Below are positions 8,917 through 18,238 of a stretch of 64,000 nucleotides of DNA, in pieces. Position numbers and translations under genes: made by a program. The notes beneath the pieces were generated by a model. The model saw only the letters and a program-made list of their open reading frames with translations, was not told the origin of the DNA and searched no databases. This DNA comes from Planctobacterium sp965279005. GTDB lineage: Bacteria > Pseudomonadota > Gammaproteobacteria > Enterobacterales > Alteromonadaceae. The DNA lies in assembly GCA_965279005.1 (NCBI GenBank), contig CBDIHK010000021.1, positions 124,001 through 188,000 on the forward strand, read 5' to 3'. Position 1 is the first letter of the stretch. Each line of letters opens with the position of its first letter.

Positions 8917-10173
8917 ATGCCAAAACACATTCATCTTCTGGTCTGCCTTTGCCTTCTCTGCATAAGCATTTGTGCATCTGCCAAACCCACCTATGGCATG
9001 CGCGCCAAGGTCTATGCTGATGTGCAAAAAGTACAGGCGCTGCTGGAACAAAAACAGTGGCAAGACGCAGTAGAACTGATTGAGCACCTGCAAAAACAAA
9101 GACTTTCCGATTATGAACTTGCCCAAACTTGGGATATCAAGGGCATGGCATTTTACCAGCAAAATAAATTGGCTCTGGCAATCCAAGGCTATACCGAAGT
9201 GGTAAACCTGAAGGAAGCTATCCCTGAAGGCATGTACCAGCGGGCGCTGCGCACCCTGGCACAGCTAAATATGATGGCAGACAACTACCAGGCTGCCATT
9301 GTACACGCCAATGAACTGGTAATAGTGCAAAAAGACGCGGACATCTACATGCTACTTGCCCAAGCCCATTACCGCTTGGATCAATTTGAAAAGGCGCTGA
9401 TTTCTGTTAACAACGCTAAGGAAATGCAAAAACTGGGAACCAAACAGCCCAAAGAAACCTGGCTGCAATTGGAAAACGCTATCCACCATGCGCTCTCCGA
9501 CTACCCTGCCATGTTGAAGGTACTACAGCAGCTAGTGCTGCTATACCCTAAACCTGAATACGTGCTCTATATGGCCAGCGTTTATGGCGAACTGGATCAA
9601 CTTGCCAAGCAAACCACCCTGTTAGAGTCCTTGTATGAACGCGGTGAACTTAAAACTGAAGGCCAGCTGCTCAACCTCGCCAGCCTCTATGTGGTAGAAG
9701 AGGTGCCCTACAAAGGCGCGCTGTTATTGGAAAAAGCCCTGGCGAATGGCCAGCTAGCACCCAGCGAAAAGGTCAACAACCTACTCGTTAGCGCCTGGAC
9801 GGCGGCAAAAGAGCCGGAAAAAGCCATGACCGCATTGCAATCATTGGTCAGTATCAGCGGAAACAGTGACGACCAGATGCGCCTTGCCTACCAGTATTTC
9901 GACCTCGAACACTGGCAGGAAACGGTGGACACAACAGAAACAGCACTGAATAACGAAGATTTGAGCGACCCAGGCAATGCCTTGATCCTATTGGGCATGG
10001 CGCAAATGAAACAGGATGATTTCGACCTCGCCCAGCAAACCTTTATCCGGGCAGCCAAACACGAAGCTGTCAAAAAACTGGCAAGCCAGTGGCTGCACTA
10101 CGCCGAGCAGGAACAGCAAAAACACGCTGAACTAGCCACCTTGGGCATCGTTTTGCCAGAAAGGCATTGGTAG
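8917..10173 (+). CDS. TPR-repeat exported protein (TonB2-cluster subunit)
   Basis: A 418-residue protein with a signal peptide (LLVCLCLLCISICASA) followed by tetratricopeptide-like helix pairs throughout; examples are WDIKGMAFYQQNKLALAIQGY and YMLLAQAHYRLDQFEKALISV. TPR genes close TonB2 clusters in related bacteria, but the function is not defined; an envelope scaffold is likely. The ATG at 8917 has a perfect AAAGGAGG six bases upstream and is preferred to the TTG at 8911. A paralogue ends the second cluster at 33.1 kb. Confidence 0.83.
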   Translation: MPKHIHLLVCLCLLCISICASAKPTYGMRAKVYADVQKVQALLEQKQWQDAVELIEHLQKQRLSDYELAQTWDIKGMAFYQQNKLALAIQGYTEVVNLKEAIPEGMYQRALRTLAQLNMMADNYQAAIVHANELVIVQKDADIYMLLAQAHYRLDQFEKALISVNNAKEMQKLGTKQPKETWLQLENAIHHALSDYPAMLKVLQQLVLLYPKPEYVLYMASVYGELDQLAKQTTLLESLYERGELKTEGQLLNLASLYVVEEVPYKGALLLEKALANGQLAPSEKVNNLLVSAWTAAKEPEKAMTALQSLVSISGNSDDQMRLAYQYFDLEHWQETVDTTETALNNEDLSDPGNALILLGMAQMKQDDFDLAQQTFIRAAKHEAVKKLASQWLHYAEQEQQKHAELATLGIVLPERHW

Positions 10174-10180
10174 GCGGGTC

Positions 10181-11221
10181 ATGAAGATAGTGGATTTGCA
10201 TGGACGAATATTGAGCCTAATCATTAGCTTATTGCTTGGATTTCTTGGCACCGACGCCCACGCTGCCCGCAACTATATTGATATCGTTGGCTCATCCACC
10301 CTGTATCCATTTACCACCGTAGTGGCAGAGCGGTTTGGCCGAAGCACCCCCTACCGGGTTCCCATGGTGCGCCCAACCGGCACCGGCAGTGGTTTTAAGG
10401 ACTTTTGCCAGGGCATCGGCGCACAATATGTAGATATCAACAATGCGTCACGCGCCATTAAAAAATCTGAACGAGAGCTGTGCGCCCGCAACGGAGTCAC
10501 CGATATCCTAGAACTGATGGTGGGCTACGATGGCATTGTGCTGGCCAGTTCCAAACAAAGCCCTGAACTGGATCTAAGCCTGCGCCAACTATTCCAGGCA
10601 CTTGCCCAAACCGTGGAAATCAATGGTGAGCTTGTGCCTAATCCTTACCAAAAATGGTCTGACATCGACCCATCCCTACCCCAGGGCAAAATAGAAGTGC
10701 TTGGGCCGCCACCCACTTCTGGTACCCGCGACGCCTTTGTCGAGCTGGGTATGCAAGTGGGCTGCAAATCTTTCCCTGCATTAAAGCAGGCCAACAAAAC
10801 CAACCCCGATGTTTGCCACCATATGCGTGAAGACGGTGCCTTTATTGAGGGCGGCGAAAACGACAATTTTATCCTGCGGAAGTTGGTCAGCAACCCCAAT
10901 GCCGTGGGTATCTTTGGTTTTAGTTTCCTGGAACAAAACCGGGACTTGGTGCGCCCAGTCACTATCCGGCAAGTTCAGCCCACTATGCTGCATATTACCT
11001 CTGGCCAATATCCTCTGACCCGCCCTTTATTCCTATATGTGAAAAAACTGCACATCCCAGTAGTGCCAGGATTAGCGGAGTTCCTAGCTGAGTTTACCAG
11101 CAACAAAGCCTGGGGCACCGGTGGCTATTTAAGCGCCAAAGGATTAATCGTATTACCACAAGCCCAGCGGCAACGCAGCAACCAGCAGTTGTTGGCGCTG
11201 TTGCCGGCAGCAAGTAGGTGA
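10181..11221 (+). CDS. pstS: Phosphate ABC transporter substrate-binding protein
   Basis: A 346-residue periplasmic protein with a signal peptide (IISLLLGFLGTDAHA). Phosphate-binding loops typical of PstS are visible: GSSTLYPFTTVVAERF near residue 37, RPTGTGSGFKDFC near 63 and PPTSGTRDAFVELG near 180. It delivers phosphate to PstCA. It begins only 7 bases after the TPR gene, so it is almost certainly transcribed with the TonB2 genes. Confidence 0.92.
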   Translation: MKIVDLHGRILSLIISLLLGFLGTDAHAARNYIDIVGSSTLYPFTTVVAERFGRSTPYRVPMVRPTGTGSGFKDFCQGIGAQYVDINNASRAIKKSERELCARNGVTDILELMVGYDGIVLASSKQSPELDLSLRQLFQALAQTVEINGELVPNPYQKWSDIDPSLPQGKIEVLGPPPTSGTRDAFVELGMQVGCKSFPALKQANKTNPDVCHHMREDGAFIEGGENDNFILRKLVSNPNAVGIFGFSFLEQNRDLVRPVTIRQVQPTMLHITSGQYPLTRPLFLYVKKLHIPVVPGLAEFLAEFTSNKAWGTGGYLSAKGLIVLPQAQRQRSNQQLLALLPAASR

Positions 11222-11225
11222 AGCC

Positions 11226-12605
11226 ATGCTTTCCCTTACCTTCATTTGTGTTTTACTGGCTGCCACCAGCTGTTTTTATCTCGCCAGGCAACAGACAAGG
11301 CTGCAAGTTGCATCGGGCAAGCTCGATACCGGTAGCCATCTGCCTTTTTTCTCGGGCTTATACCTCGCCTTAACCACGCTGTTGCCCGGTATACTAGCTT
11401 TGGTGCTGTGGCTATCTTTGGAAAACACAGTGCTGCACAAACTTATGGCTTCCACTGTGCAAAGCCTGGCGCAGCAACACCAGATGTTGCCCGATTTGGT
11501 GCTATTTAAGATCCAGCACTTAGCCGAAGGCCACTTTTCGCCAGGCCTTTTTGGTGCTAGCTTTGACGCGGCCTCAAACAAACTGCAAAACCTCCATCAA
11601 AACAACCAATGGCTACGGCTTGTGGTAATAGCCCTGGCTTGCCTTGCGGGAATTGTCTGGGGTTGGCGCAAGCTGGATAACAAACACAACAGCCGACTAT
11701 TGGTGGAGCGCTTGTTCGAAGCCATGTTGTGGTGCTGTGCCAGCATCGCCGTGTTGACCACAATCGGCATCGTGTTTTCTGTATTGTTTGAGTCAATCCG
11801 CTTTTTCAGCTATGTGCCGGTGGCAGACTTCCTCTTTGGCAGCCACTGGAGCCCGCAAGCGGCCATAAGGACAGACCAGGTCGCTTCCAGCGGCAGTTTT
11901 GGTGCTTTGCCGCTATTTTGGGGCACCTTCTTTGTCTCAATGATTGCCATGTTAGTGGCAGTACCAACCGGTTTAATGATTGCGATTTACCTGACCGAAT
12001 ATTCAAGCAGCAAAGCCCGAAATTGGGTCAAGCCAGCATTGGAAATACTGGCAGGTATCCCCACCGTGGTGTATGGTTTTATCGCTGCATTGGCAGTGGC
12101 GCCATTATTACGGGACTTGGGTGCTTCGTTGGGTGTTGCCGTATCTTCGGAAAGTGCCTTGGCTGCGGGAATAGTGATGGGGGTCATGATCATCCCACTG
12201 GTGTCGTCACTCACCGATGATGTCATCAACGCGGTGCCGGATAGCCTGCGCGAAGGAGCGCTGGCACTGGGCGCAACCCGCTCAGAAATGATTAAACACG
12301 TAGTATTGCCCGCCGCATTCCCCGGCATTGTTGCCAGCGTTATTTTGGCCATGTCCCGCGCAATTGGGGAGACCATGATAGTGGTAATGGCAGCAGGGCT
12401 TGCCGCTAAACTCACGTTATCGCCCCTGGATTCCGTGACCACTGTGACCGTGCAAATTGTTACCTTGCTGGTGGGCGACCAGGAATTTGATAGCCCTAAA
12501 ACACTGGTAGCCTTTGCTCTGGGTCTGGTGCTTATCATTATTACTTTAGCGCTGAATTATTTCGCGTCCCGCTTTGTGTCCAAATACCATGCCCAATACC
12601 AATAG
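11226..12605 (+). CDS. pstC: Phosphate ABC transporter permease PstC
   Basis: A 459-residue inner-membrane permease. It is longer than E. coli PstC because of an extra N-terminal region (about 150 residues with two or three helices). The binding-protein-dependent permease domain follows, with the EAA-type loop LREGALALGATRSEMIKHVVLPAAFPGI and the conserved SRAIGETMIV. It starts 5 bases after pstS and overlaps pstA by 17 bases. Confidence 0.93.
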   Translation: MLSLTFICVLLAATSCFYLARQQTRLQVASGKLDTGSHLPFFSGLYLALTTLLPGILALVLWLSLENTVLHKLMASTVQSLAQQHQMLPDLVLFKIQHLAEGHFSPGLFGASFDAASNKLQNLHQNNQWLRLVVIALACLAGIVWGWRKLDNKHNSRLLVERLFEAMLWCCASIAVLTTIGIVFSVLFESIRFFSYVPVADFLFGSHWSPQAAIRTDQVASSGSFGALPLFWGTFFVSMIAMLVAVPTGLMIAIYLTEYSSSKARNWVKPALEILAGIPTVVYGFIAALAVAPLLRDLGASLGVAVSSESALAAGIVMGVMIIPLVSSLTDDVINAVPDSLREGALALGATRSEMIKHVVLPAAFPGIVASVILAMSRAIGETMIVVMAAGLAAKLTLSPLDSVTTVTVQIVTLLVGDQEFDSPKTLVAFALGLVLIIITLALNYFASRFVSKYHAQYQ

Positions 12606-13899
12606 CCCCCAAAACAACGGCCACTTGGCCAATAGCCAAGCCATCGATATTATTCGGCAGAACCTGGCCAAGCGGCAGCGGGCCGAACGTCGTTTCCGCC
12701 TAGCCGGCAGGGCAGCAATTGGTTTTGCCCTGTTTTGTTTGGTCGCTATGTTAAGCCAAATTACCTGGCATAGCCGCACTGCGTTTTTTCACAGCAACAT
12801 CCTGGTGCCGGTGCAGCTGTCACCGGAACTGCTTGAAATCGAAGAGGTAACGGATCCCCGCCAGCTAAGCCTGGGCAACTATGAAAAAGCAATTCAACGC
12901 GGGTTAGAACAGTTGCTGGGAGAAGACGCTGTTGGTCAGGCTAATGATGCCTTGGTTAGCTCAGGCGCCATCTACCAGCTGCAAGAGCATTTGCAAGAAA
13001 ACCCGCTGAGCTTTGGCAAAACCGCGGAACTGCCTTTGTTGGCCGACGATGATGTAGACCTGTACATCCGTTACCACAGGAAACAAGGCCGCAGCGGCAG
13101 GCTTAGCCCAGAACAGGTGGCTATTGCAGAAAGGCTGTTGGCAGAAGGTAAAATCAGCATCGAATTTAATCCCAACCTATTCCTAAATGGTGATTCTAGG
13201 GAGCCTGAATTAGCGGGCTTGGGCAGTGCCATCATGGGCAGCCTGTATGCCCTGTTAGTCTGTTTTGCCATTGCCCTCCCCATGGGTGTAGCCAGTGCCT
13301 TGTATTTGGAACTTTACGCGCCACAAAACAGCTTCACCCGGCTGATAGAGATAAATATTAATAACTTGGCCGCCGTACCCTCCATTATTTTTGGCTTGTT
13401 AGGCCTAGCCATCTTTATCAACTTTTTTGGCATGCCCAAAGCCTGGCCAGTGGTGGGCGGTATGGTATTGGCCTTGATGACCCTGCCCACCATTATTATT
13501 GCCAGCCGTGCTGCCATAAGGGCGGTGCCTAAAGGTATAATCGAAGGCGCCGAAGCCCTTGGGGCATCCCGGATGCAAGTAATCATCGACCATATCCTGC
13601 CCCACGCCATGCCCGGCATCCTAACCGGCACCATCATTGGCTTAGCCCAAGCACTGGGCGAAACCGCCCCCTTGTTACTGATTGGCATGGTGGCCTTTGT
13701 GGTGGATGTACCCCAGAGTTTGTTTGACCCAGCTACGGCCTTACCGGTGCAAATATTCTTGTGGTCCGACAGCCCGGAGCGGGCATTTTTAGGCAAAACC
13801 GCGGGTGCCATTTTAGTGCTATTGGCTTTCTTAGTTTGTATGAATCTCAGCGCAATTTTACTCAGGCGCAAATACGAAAAACGCAATGCGGGACACTAA
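12589..13899 (+). CDS. pstA: Phosphate ABC transporter permease PstA
   Basis: A 436-residue permease with an N-terminal extension: one helix near residues 40-60 and a periplasmic segment of about 130 residues before the transport domain. The permease loop IIEGAEALGASRMQVIIDHILPHAMPGI and the GLAQALGETAPLLLIG stretch are diagnostic. The ATG at 12589 inside the end of pstC is preferred over a TTG five codons earlier. Confidence 0.93.
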   Translation: MPNTNSPQNNGHLANSQAIDIIRQNLAKRQRAERRFRLAGRAAIGFALFCLVAMLSQITWHSRTAFFHSNILVPVQLSPELLEIEEVTDPRQLSLGNYEKAIQRGLEQLLGEDAVGQANDALVSSGAIYQLQEHLQENPLSFGKTAELPLLADDDVDLYIRYHRKQGRSGRLSPEQVAIAERLLAEGKISIEFNPNLFLNGDSREPELAGLGSAIMGSLYALLVCFAIALPMGVASALYLELYAPQNSFTRLIEININNLAAVPSIIFGLLGLAIFINFFGMPKAWPVVGGMVLALMTLPTIIIASRAAIRAVPKGIIEGAEALGASRMQVIIDHILPHAMPGILTGTIIGLAQALGETAPLLLIGMVAFVVDVPQSLFDPATALPVQIFLWSDSPERAFLGKTAGAILVLLAFLVCMNLSAILLRRKYEKRNAGH

Positions 13900-13901
13900 C
13901 T

Positions 13902-14765
13902 ATGCTGCAACAACAAAAACACATTAAAAAAGCGAAATCCCCAGCAGCGGCATTGCCCCCTGAGCTCATTAGTTCCTTAAGCCACACCCTGGGTCAGCCG
14001 CTGTTAACCGATGCTAAAATGCGCACCCGAAACATTGATGTGTTTTATGGCGAAAAACAAGCGTTGCACGGTATCAGCCTGGATCTAGGCAGGCAGCAGA
14101 CTTTAGCACTGATTGGGCCATCAGGATGCGGCAAATCTACCTACCTGCGTTGCCTCAACCGCATGAATGATGCTGTGCAAGGCTGTAAAGTAGCTGGTGA
14201 GATCACCCTAGACAAAGAAGATATCAGCGACCCCAAAGCCGACGTAGTACCGATCCGGGCAAGGGTCGGCATGGTATTTCAAAAACCCAATCCCTTTGTC
14301 CGCTCTATCTATGACAATGTCGCCTATGGTCCGAAAATCCACGGCCTGGCCAGCAATAAGAATGATATGGATGAAATCGTCGAAACCTGCCTTAAGCGGG
14401 TTGGGCTTTGGGATGAAGTGAAAGACAGGCTGGATCAAAAAGGCACTAGTTTATCCGGTGGGCAACAGCAACGCCTTTGCCTTGCCCGCACCATCGCCGT
14501 GCGCCCGGAAGTGATCTTATTAGACGAACCCTGCTCGGCGCTGGATCCCATCGCCACAGGTGTCGTAGAAGAATTAATCATGGATCTAAGCCAAGAATAC
14601 AGCCTGGCCATCGTGACGCATTCACTGTCCCAAGCCCAGCGGGTAGCCCAGCGCATCGCCTATTTCCACCTTGGCTACCTGGTTGAAGTCAACAACACCG
14701 AACAGGCCTTTGAATATGCTGAAAGTGAACTGACAAGAGCCTATTTAGGTGGCAAATTTGGTTAA
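13902..14765 (+). CDS. pstB: Phosphate ABC transporter ATPase PstB
   Basis: A 287-residue ABC ATPase. Walker A GPSGCGKST is near residue 71, the signature LSGGQQQRLCLARTIA near 185 and Walker B VILLDEPCSALDP near 205; the PstB-typical sequence FQKPNPF is also present. About 40 residues precede the usual start of the family. The ATG at 13902 directly follows the pstA stop. No phoU follows; the next gene is an eIF-2B-like protein after 65 bases with no clear terminator. Confidence 0.95.
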   Translation: MLQQQKHIKKAKSPAAALPPELISSLSHTLGQPLLTDAKMRTRNIDVFYGEKQALHGISLDLGRQQTLALIGPSGCGKSTYLRCLNRMNDAVQGCKVAGEITLDKEDISDPKADVVPIRARVGMVFQKPNPFVRSIYDNVAYGPKIHGLASNKNDMDEIVETCLKRVGLWDEVKDRLDQKGTSLSGGQQQRLCLARTIAVRPEVILLDEPCSALDPIATGVVEELIMDLSQEYSLAIVTHSLSQAQRVAQRIAYFHLGYLVEVNNTEQAFEYAESELTRAYLGGKFG

Positions 14766-14830
14766 CAATAATAGTCCCAAGTAGTGTTATGCTGTGATTG
14801 AGTTTGCGGAAATGTATTAGGACATTGGTA

Positions 14831-15715
14831 GTGCAGGCACAAGATGAAGGTGCAAACAAAGTAATTTCAGAGATTAACAACGACCTCACTTCGGGTGCGG
14901 CTGAGCTGACATTGAAATTGCTGCAACAGCTGTCTATTTACTCAGGGACGCTGAACACACTCCCCCGACCAGAATGCCAAAAACGGCTTTCTAACCTGAC
15001 TAACCAAGTAAAACATCTGCGACCCTGCATGGCTCCGCTGCATAATACCATTAATGATTTTCAATCACTGTCGGCGGCCATTGAAGCAGACAATAGCGGC
15101 ACTTACACTGCTAAGATTCAATCACTTTGCAAGGATCTACATCAGCAAGCAAGGCAGCGCCAAATAGGATTAATTGAACAGGCGACAAAAGCCCTTAGCC
15201 ATGCTTCAAGTGCCATCACCATTAGCCGCAGCTCTTGCATCAGCCGCATACTATGTGGCCTTGAAAAGAGACCATTCACCTGCATTGTCTTGGAATCTCG
15301 ACCCGGTAATGAAGGCCAGGTGCTGGCCATGGAACTTGCTGAGGCGAATATCAAGGTGGACTATATCATCGATGCCGCTATAGCTAACCATATCCAGTCG
15401 GCCGATATCGCCATTGTCGGTGCCGACAGTATTTTACAAGATGGCAGCGTGGTTAATAAATGCGGTACTTCCCTGCTAGCCCTGGCTGCCAAACACTATC
15501 AGGTGCCATTCTACGTTATCGCCGACTCTAGCAAATGCGCCCCTTGGGACAGGGAAGGTCTGGTGAAGGAAGCAATGCCGCTAGCGGAGTTAAACGCACC
15601 TGATTCGCCTTTGATCCAAGCGCACAACTATTATTTTGATATTACCGATAGGGAGTTAATCAGCGGCTACATAACCGAGTCGGAAGTTTATCAACATTGG
15701 CCTTGGAATGAGTAA
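14831..15715 (+). CDS. eIF-2B alpha/MtnA-like sugar-phosphate isomerase family protein
   Basis: A 294-residue protein of the eIF-2B-alpha/MtnA/ribose-1,5-bisphosphate isomerase superfamily. The C-terminal half carries VLESRPGNEGQVLAMELAEANI, the invariant IVGADSILQDGSVVNKCGT and FYVIADSSK, which form the family active-site region. The N-terminal half is helical and diverged. Bacterial members with this layout are poorly characterised; a phosphorylated pentose is the likely substrate class (inference). The GTG at 14831 with AGGA 8 bases upstream is preferred; TTG codons at 14798 and 14804 are alternatives. It could be read through from pstB. Confidence 0.75.
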   Translation: MQAQDEGANKVISEINNDLTSGAAELTLKLLQQLSIYSGTLNTLPRPECQKRLSNLTNQVKHLRPCMAPLHNTINDFQSLSAAIEADNSGTYTAKIQSLCKDLHQQARQRQIGLIEQATKALSHASSAITISRSSCISRILCGLEKRPFTCIVLESRPGNEGQVLAMELAEANIKVDYIIDAAIANHIQSADIAIVGADSILQDGSVVNKCGTSLLALAAKHYQVPFYVIADSSKCAPWDREGLVKEAMPLAELNAPDSPLIQAHNYYFDITDRELISGYITESEVYQHWPWNE

Positions 15716-15856
15716 ACGATGCAGTTTAGATTTGGCTTGCATTGCATCAAGCAATTGCGAAAGAATTACGCTGCACGGCAAGACCACTTGAGATAGATGT
15801 TGCTACTCCAGGTGTGTCGATAAAAAGTAATTTTTTTAATAAACTCAATAAAGGCA

Positions 15857-16912
15857 ATGATTAGTACAGCCCAAATTCTGTTTTTCTTCAGCGCCCTGGG
15901 CGCGTTTAACGGCTTGTTCTTGTCACTGTATTTTGCGCTTTTGAAGCACAATATTTTACAGCACCGTCTGTTAGCAGCGCTCATACTGATGCTGACCCTA
16001 CGCATATCAAAATCCATTTGGTTTTATTTCAACCCGGAGTTAGGCAAGATCTTCCTGCAGATAGGGCTATCGGCCTGCCTTTTAATTGGTCCACTACTCT
16101 ACTGCTATATCAAAAGCTGCTTAAACCCTAACGAGCATCAGAAGCAGGTTTGGCCTTGGCACATAGGGGCTTATCTGTGCGTTATCATTGTTATTGGTGT
16201 GCTATATCCCTACCAAACGAATGTTGAATTATGGGGTGTTTTTTACCGGATCATTAATTGGCTTTGGGCCGCCTACATCGCGCTTGCTGCATATTTGTTG
16301 TATCCCAAATTGTCTGCCCATTTCAGGGCTAAAAAACGGCTGTCTCGCCCGGAAGTACTTTGCACCAATGTTGCAGCAGGCACAGCACTAATATGGCTCG
16401 CGTTTTTTACGTCCTCCTACACCTCCTACATTATAGGTGCCTTGTCATTTTCGGTCATCATGTACCTTTCAGTGTTGGTCTGGCTGTTTTCCAAAGCAGC
16501 TAAACCGGATGCATCCCAAACTAAACCTTATGCCAATAAAACAATTAATAAAGCTGTAGAACAGCAGCTATCAGCACGATTGCATGGTCTCATGGCTGGT
16601 GAAGCCTTGTACAAGGACGCAAATTTAACCCTACCTGTGTTAGCGAAAAAAGTAGGTGTCTCAGTACCGCAGTTATCGCAGCTGCTAAATGACAATATGC
16701 AGAAATCCTTTGCCCTATATGTCAACGAATGGCGTATCAATGAAGCCAAACGACTGCTGCTACAGGAAGCGCGCAAGAGCATGGAGGTCATAGCCGAAGC
16801 ATCTGGCTTTAATTCCCAATCCACCTTTTACAACGCCTTTAAACAATTAGAAAACACAACGCCTGCCAAATTCCGAAAGGTGCACCAACAAGAGCTGGGC
16901 AACAACCAGTAA
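15857..16912 (+). CDS. AraC-family regulator with multi-helix membrane N-terminus
   Basis: A 351-residue protein with about seven hydrophobic segments in residues 1-215 and a C-terminal AraC/XylS DNA-binding domain (residues about 245-345). The two helix-turn-helix regions can be seen at LPVLAKKVGVSVPQLSQLLND and MEVIAEASGFNSQSTFYNAFKQLENTTPAKFR. A membrane-bound AraC regulator of this kind probably senses a signal in or near the membrane. The ATG at 15857 follows AAAGG. The adjacent downstream gene (NTF2/DJ-1, now disrupted) is a possible target. Confidence 0.88.
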   Translation: MISTAQILFFFSALGAFNGLFLSLYFALLKHNILQHRLLAALILMLTLRISKSIWFYFNPELGKIFLQIGLSACLLIGPLLYCYIKSCLNPNEHQKQVWPWHIGAYLCVIIVIGVLYPYQTNVELWGVFYRIINWLWAAYIALAAYLLYPKLSAHFRAKKRLSRPEVLCTNVAAGTALIWLAFFTSSYTSYIIGALSFSVIMYLSVLVWLFSKAAKPDASQTKPYANKTINKAVEQQLSARLHGLMAGEALYKDANLTLPVLAKKVGVSVPQLSQLLNDNMQKSFALYVNEWRINEAKRLLLQEARKSMEVIAEASGFNSQSTFYNAFKQLENTTPAKFRKVHQQELGNNQ

Positions 16913-16926
16913 AAAACTACAAAATT

Positions 16927-16949
16927 ATAATTCCGAACTACGGAATTAT
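16927..16949. promoter_or_regulatory. Perfect inverted repeat between AraC gene and DJ-1 gene
   Basis: ATAATTCCG and CGGAATTAT form perfect 9-bp arms with a 5-nt loop, 15 bases after the AraC stop and 67 bases before the next start. There is no T-run, so an operator or mRNA hairpin is as likely as a terminator. Confidence 0.45.
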
Positions 16950-17015
16950 GTCCCGCCAGTGTTTTGTCCCCGCAATTCTTCTAACTTGCCCGCTCCAGAA
17001 CAAACAGGAAGAAGC

Positions 17016-17267
17016 ATGAAACTTAAATTATATTTTTTCGCATTGGCGATGGCGTTTTTCGCGACGGCTTATGCGGCTGATAACGACACAGACAATATCT
17101 CGCTGATTGAACAAACATTAGGAAACTACATCGAGGGTACTTCCTATAACGACAGTGCCAAAATTGAACAAGCCTTTTCCAAGGATGCACAGCTTCTGCT
17201 GGAAAACAAAGAACAAGCCATTTGGCAAGTAGGTGTCTCAGAGTATGCGTCCTGGTTCAAAAAGGAA
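17016..17267 (+). pseudogene. 5' part of NTF2-like/DJ-1 (PfpI) gene, cut by IS1595 element
   Basis: The first 84 codons of a disrupted gene. They encode a signal peptide (FFALAMAFFATAYA) and the first half of an NTF2/lumazine-binding-like fold (ISLIEQTLGNYIEGTSYND). The ATG at 17016 has AGGA upstream. The frame runs into the insertion sequence and stops at 17307. Joining base 17267 directly to base 18298 restores a continuous 375-residue protein with an NTF2-like domain followed by a DJ-1/PfpI domain, so the inactivation is due solely to the insertion. Confidence 0.85.
17260..17267. repeat. Left 8-bp target duplication of the IS1595 element
   Basis: AAAAGGAA at 17260-17267 is repeated exactly at 18290-18297, on the other side of the element. 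An 8-bp duplication is usual for the IS1595 family. Confidence 0.9.
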
Positions 17268-17272
17268 CCTGA

Positions 17273-18220
17273 TTACCCACTTAGTTCAGCCAGCTTTAAC
17301 AACTTGTAAGGCATTGGCGGTGTCATTACCGCTGCCTTTGCCAGCCGTGGCAGCAAATCACGTAGGGTGAACCTGTTATTAAATCGGAAACAATACTCCG
17401 CAAGGTGCCTTGGCAGGTGCTTTGATGCGATAGAGTGACAACTTCCTCTAAGTGAGTTTTTCACGTTGCCGATCATCGTATTTACCCAGTTGAAGGCGGA
17501 GTGATCCAGCTTATCCAGATCACCACCCGTTTTCGCATATAAGTGGTGGCGTTCTTCACTCGCTACAGCCCGAAAACAGGCCAACCCGTCTGAAATCACC
17601 ACGGCGTTCGGCTTAATATATTTGTCCGCCCATTGACTAATTTCTTTGGTCTTAAAGCCTTCCACGACAGTCATTTTCATATGGATTGGATGACCCTCTT
17701 CATTCAGTGCTACCGCAGCCACAAACGGGGTCTTACCTGATGCACCGCGACCTCGCTTTCCCCCGCGTTTTTCGCCTCCCCAATAGACATCATCCAATTG
17801 GATAATGCCGCCAATCTTAATTTTTTCGTCACTTTCTTTCATGACCTGCAACAGTTTGTGTTTGAGCTTCCAGGCCGTGTTGTAACTGACTTTTATCTGG
17901 CGCATTAACTCCATTGCGGAGATCCCTGTTTTGGACTGAGTGAGCAGATGGATTGCCATAAACCATTTAGTCAAGGGTACTCTGGTTTTGTCAAACACGG
18001 TCCCACTTGTCAGAGACTGTTGATGCTTGCAACGGTTGCACTGAAGTACTTTCCTGGATTTCAACTCACAATATGATTTATTCCCGCACTCCCTACATAC
18101 AAATCCGTCTGGATAGCGCCAGTTAAACAGAGCCTGTTCACACTTTCCTTCCGTACCGTAGTCTTCCATAAGCTCGTAAATGCTGTAGCCTTCCTGAAAC
18201 TGAACTTTGTTTTTTGCCAT
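17273..18220 (-). CDS. IS1595-family (ISXO2-like) transposase
   Basis: A 315-residue transposase. An N-terminal zinc ribbon has two Cys pairs (CRECGNKSYC and CNRCKHQ, residues about 40-65), followed by a helix-turn-helix region and the ISXO2-like catalytic domain: first Asp in QLDDVYWGGEKRGGKRG, second in VISDGLACF, and HSAFNWVNTMIGNVKNSLRG in the third position. It appears intact. The promoter region contains a LexA-type palindrome. Confidence 0.94.
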   Translation of the reverse strand: MAKNKVQFQEGYSIYELMEDYGTEGKCEQALFNWRYPDGFVCRECGNKSYCELKSRKVLQCNRCKHQQSLTSGTVFDKTRVPLTKWFMAIHLLTQSKTGISAMELMRQIKVSYNTAWKLKHKLLQVMKESDEKIKIGGIIQLDDVYWGGEKRGGKRGRGASGKTPFVAAVALNEEGHPIHMKMTVVEGFKTKEISQWADKYIKPNAVVISDGLACFRAVASEERHHLYAKTGGDLDKLDHSAFNWVNTMIGNVKNSLRGSCHSIASKHLPRHLAEYCFRFNNRFTLRDLLPRLAKAAVMTPPMPYKLLKLAELSG

Positions 18221-18238
18221 CTGGAAACAACCTCATAA

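Noticed and set aside
13314..13886. 190-codon antisense frame over pstA
   Set aside because: Opposite-strand shadow of a well-supported permease gene with no ribosome site.
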